Assembly: GCA_041557595.1 (NCBI GenBank)
Contig: JBFFGE010000136.1
Location: 1-13,212 of the forward strand
Direction: 5' to 3'
Origin: JAOTYV01 sp041557595
Lineage (GTDB): Bacteria > Pseudomonadota > Alphaproteobacteria > UBA8366
DNA length: 13,212 bases
In this document: piece after piece, positions 12,844 through 13,212 of the stretch
Layout: the number at the start of each line of letters is the position of its first letter
Numbering within the stretch: position 1 is the stretch's first letter
The notes under the pieces: model-generated
Told to the model about the DNA's origin: nothing
The model's database searches: none
What the model saw: only the letters and a program-made list of their open reading frames with translations
Translations under genes and position numbers: made by a program

Positions 12844-13212
12844 ATGACCAAAATTGCGCCCATTCGCCCCGTTCTGCTCTGCATCCTCGATGGCTGGGGC
12901 GAACGGGACGAGACCGAGAACAACGCGATCCGCCTGGCCCCCACACCCGTGTGGGACCGGCTGACGGCAACCTCGCCGCGCGGCACGCTCGATGCCTCGG
13001 AAGGGCATGTCGGCCTGCCCGCCGGCCAGATGGGCAACTCCGAAGTCGGGCATATGAATCTCGGCGCCGGCCGGGTCGTCCTGCAGGATCTGCCGCAGAT
13101 CGATACCGCCTTGGCGGATGGCTCGCTGGCCACCCGCCCGGCCCTCCTGGCGTTCATCGACAAAATGAGAAATTCCGGCGGCACCGCGCATCTCCTGGGG
13201 TTGATGTCGCCC
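12844..13212 (+). CDS. gpmI: 2,3-bisphosphoglycerate-independent phosphoglycerate mutase (5' part)
   Basis: The first 123 codons of a cofactor-independent phosphoglycerate mutase, which interconverts 3- and 2-phosphoglycerate in glycolysis and gluconeogenesis with a Mn-dependent phosphoserine mechanism. RPVLLCILDGWGE carries the metal-binding Asp16. GQMGNSEVGHMNLGAGR holds the catalytic Ser66. The frame remains open at the right edge, so about three quarters of a normal protein (about 510 residues) is missing from view. ATG 12844 fits the family N-terminus; no strong ribosome binding site is seen. The 199-nt gap before it contains weak hairpins and a poor TTTCCA-17-TATTCT pair, so the gene probably has its own promoter. 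Confidence 0.96.
   Translation, partial: MTKIAPIRPVLLCILDGWGERDETENNAIRLAPTPVWDRLTATSPRGTLDASEGHVGLPAGQMGNSEVGHMNLGAGRVVLQDLPQIDTALADGSLATRPALLAFIDKMRNSGGTAHLLGLMSP

Overview
The window looks like an alphaproteobacterial chromosome segment. The main reason is the gene order rplU-rpmA-(GNAT)-obgE-proB-proA-nadD-rsfS-rlmH-gpmI, which is typical of alphaproteobacteria. The high-GC coding style, the short Obg protein without a C-terminal OCT domain, and the Lys/Ala/Pro tail on L21 fit this. A Rhodospirillales-like organism is my best guess, but the order is inference.

Left part (1-4522) is an accessory, repeat-rich zone. It opens with the C-terminal end of an IS30-family transposase and a candidate terminal repeat. 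A DUF4259-like gene of unknown function follows on the minus strand, then a PNPOx-like flavin-binding protein gene. Next comes a two-gene module: a Cys-rich DUF1326 protein and a DUF2182 membrane protein. The module sits between two copies of a 74-bp direct repeat about 2 kb apart. The repeat carries a GTCCGC...GCGGAC palindrome whose arm resembles the IS30 end at the left edge. More tandem repeats, hairpins and AT-rich palindromes fill 4096-4513.

The boundary is a tRNA-Ser(CGA) gene on the minus strand (4523-4612). Everything to its right is conserved-looking core sequence. The tRNA 3' end faces the accessory zone, as expected of an island junction, but no integrase or second att copy lies in the window.

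Right part (4613-13212) starts with an acid-ceramidase/NAAA-like Ntn hydrolase. Then come ribosomal proteins L21 and L27 behind a good sigma-70-type promoter and ahead of a strong intrinsic terminator. Beyond it is a tightly packed same-strand run: GNAT acetyltransferase, ObgE, ProB, ProA, NadD, RsfS and RlmH. Several genes there overlap by 4 nt (ATGA, GTGA, TTGA) and four start with GTG or TTG. The run joins ribosome assembly (ObgE, RsfS, RlmH, possibly the acetylase) to the first two steps of proline synthesis and to NAD synthesis. The 5' part of gpmI (phosphoglycerate mutase) runs off the right edge.

I found no clear new defence or mobile system. The most interesting points are the repeat-flanked DUF1326-DUF2182 cassette, the likeness between the dispersed palindromes and the IS30 end, and a 14-codon ORF that links proA to nadD through overlapping stop and start codons.
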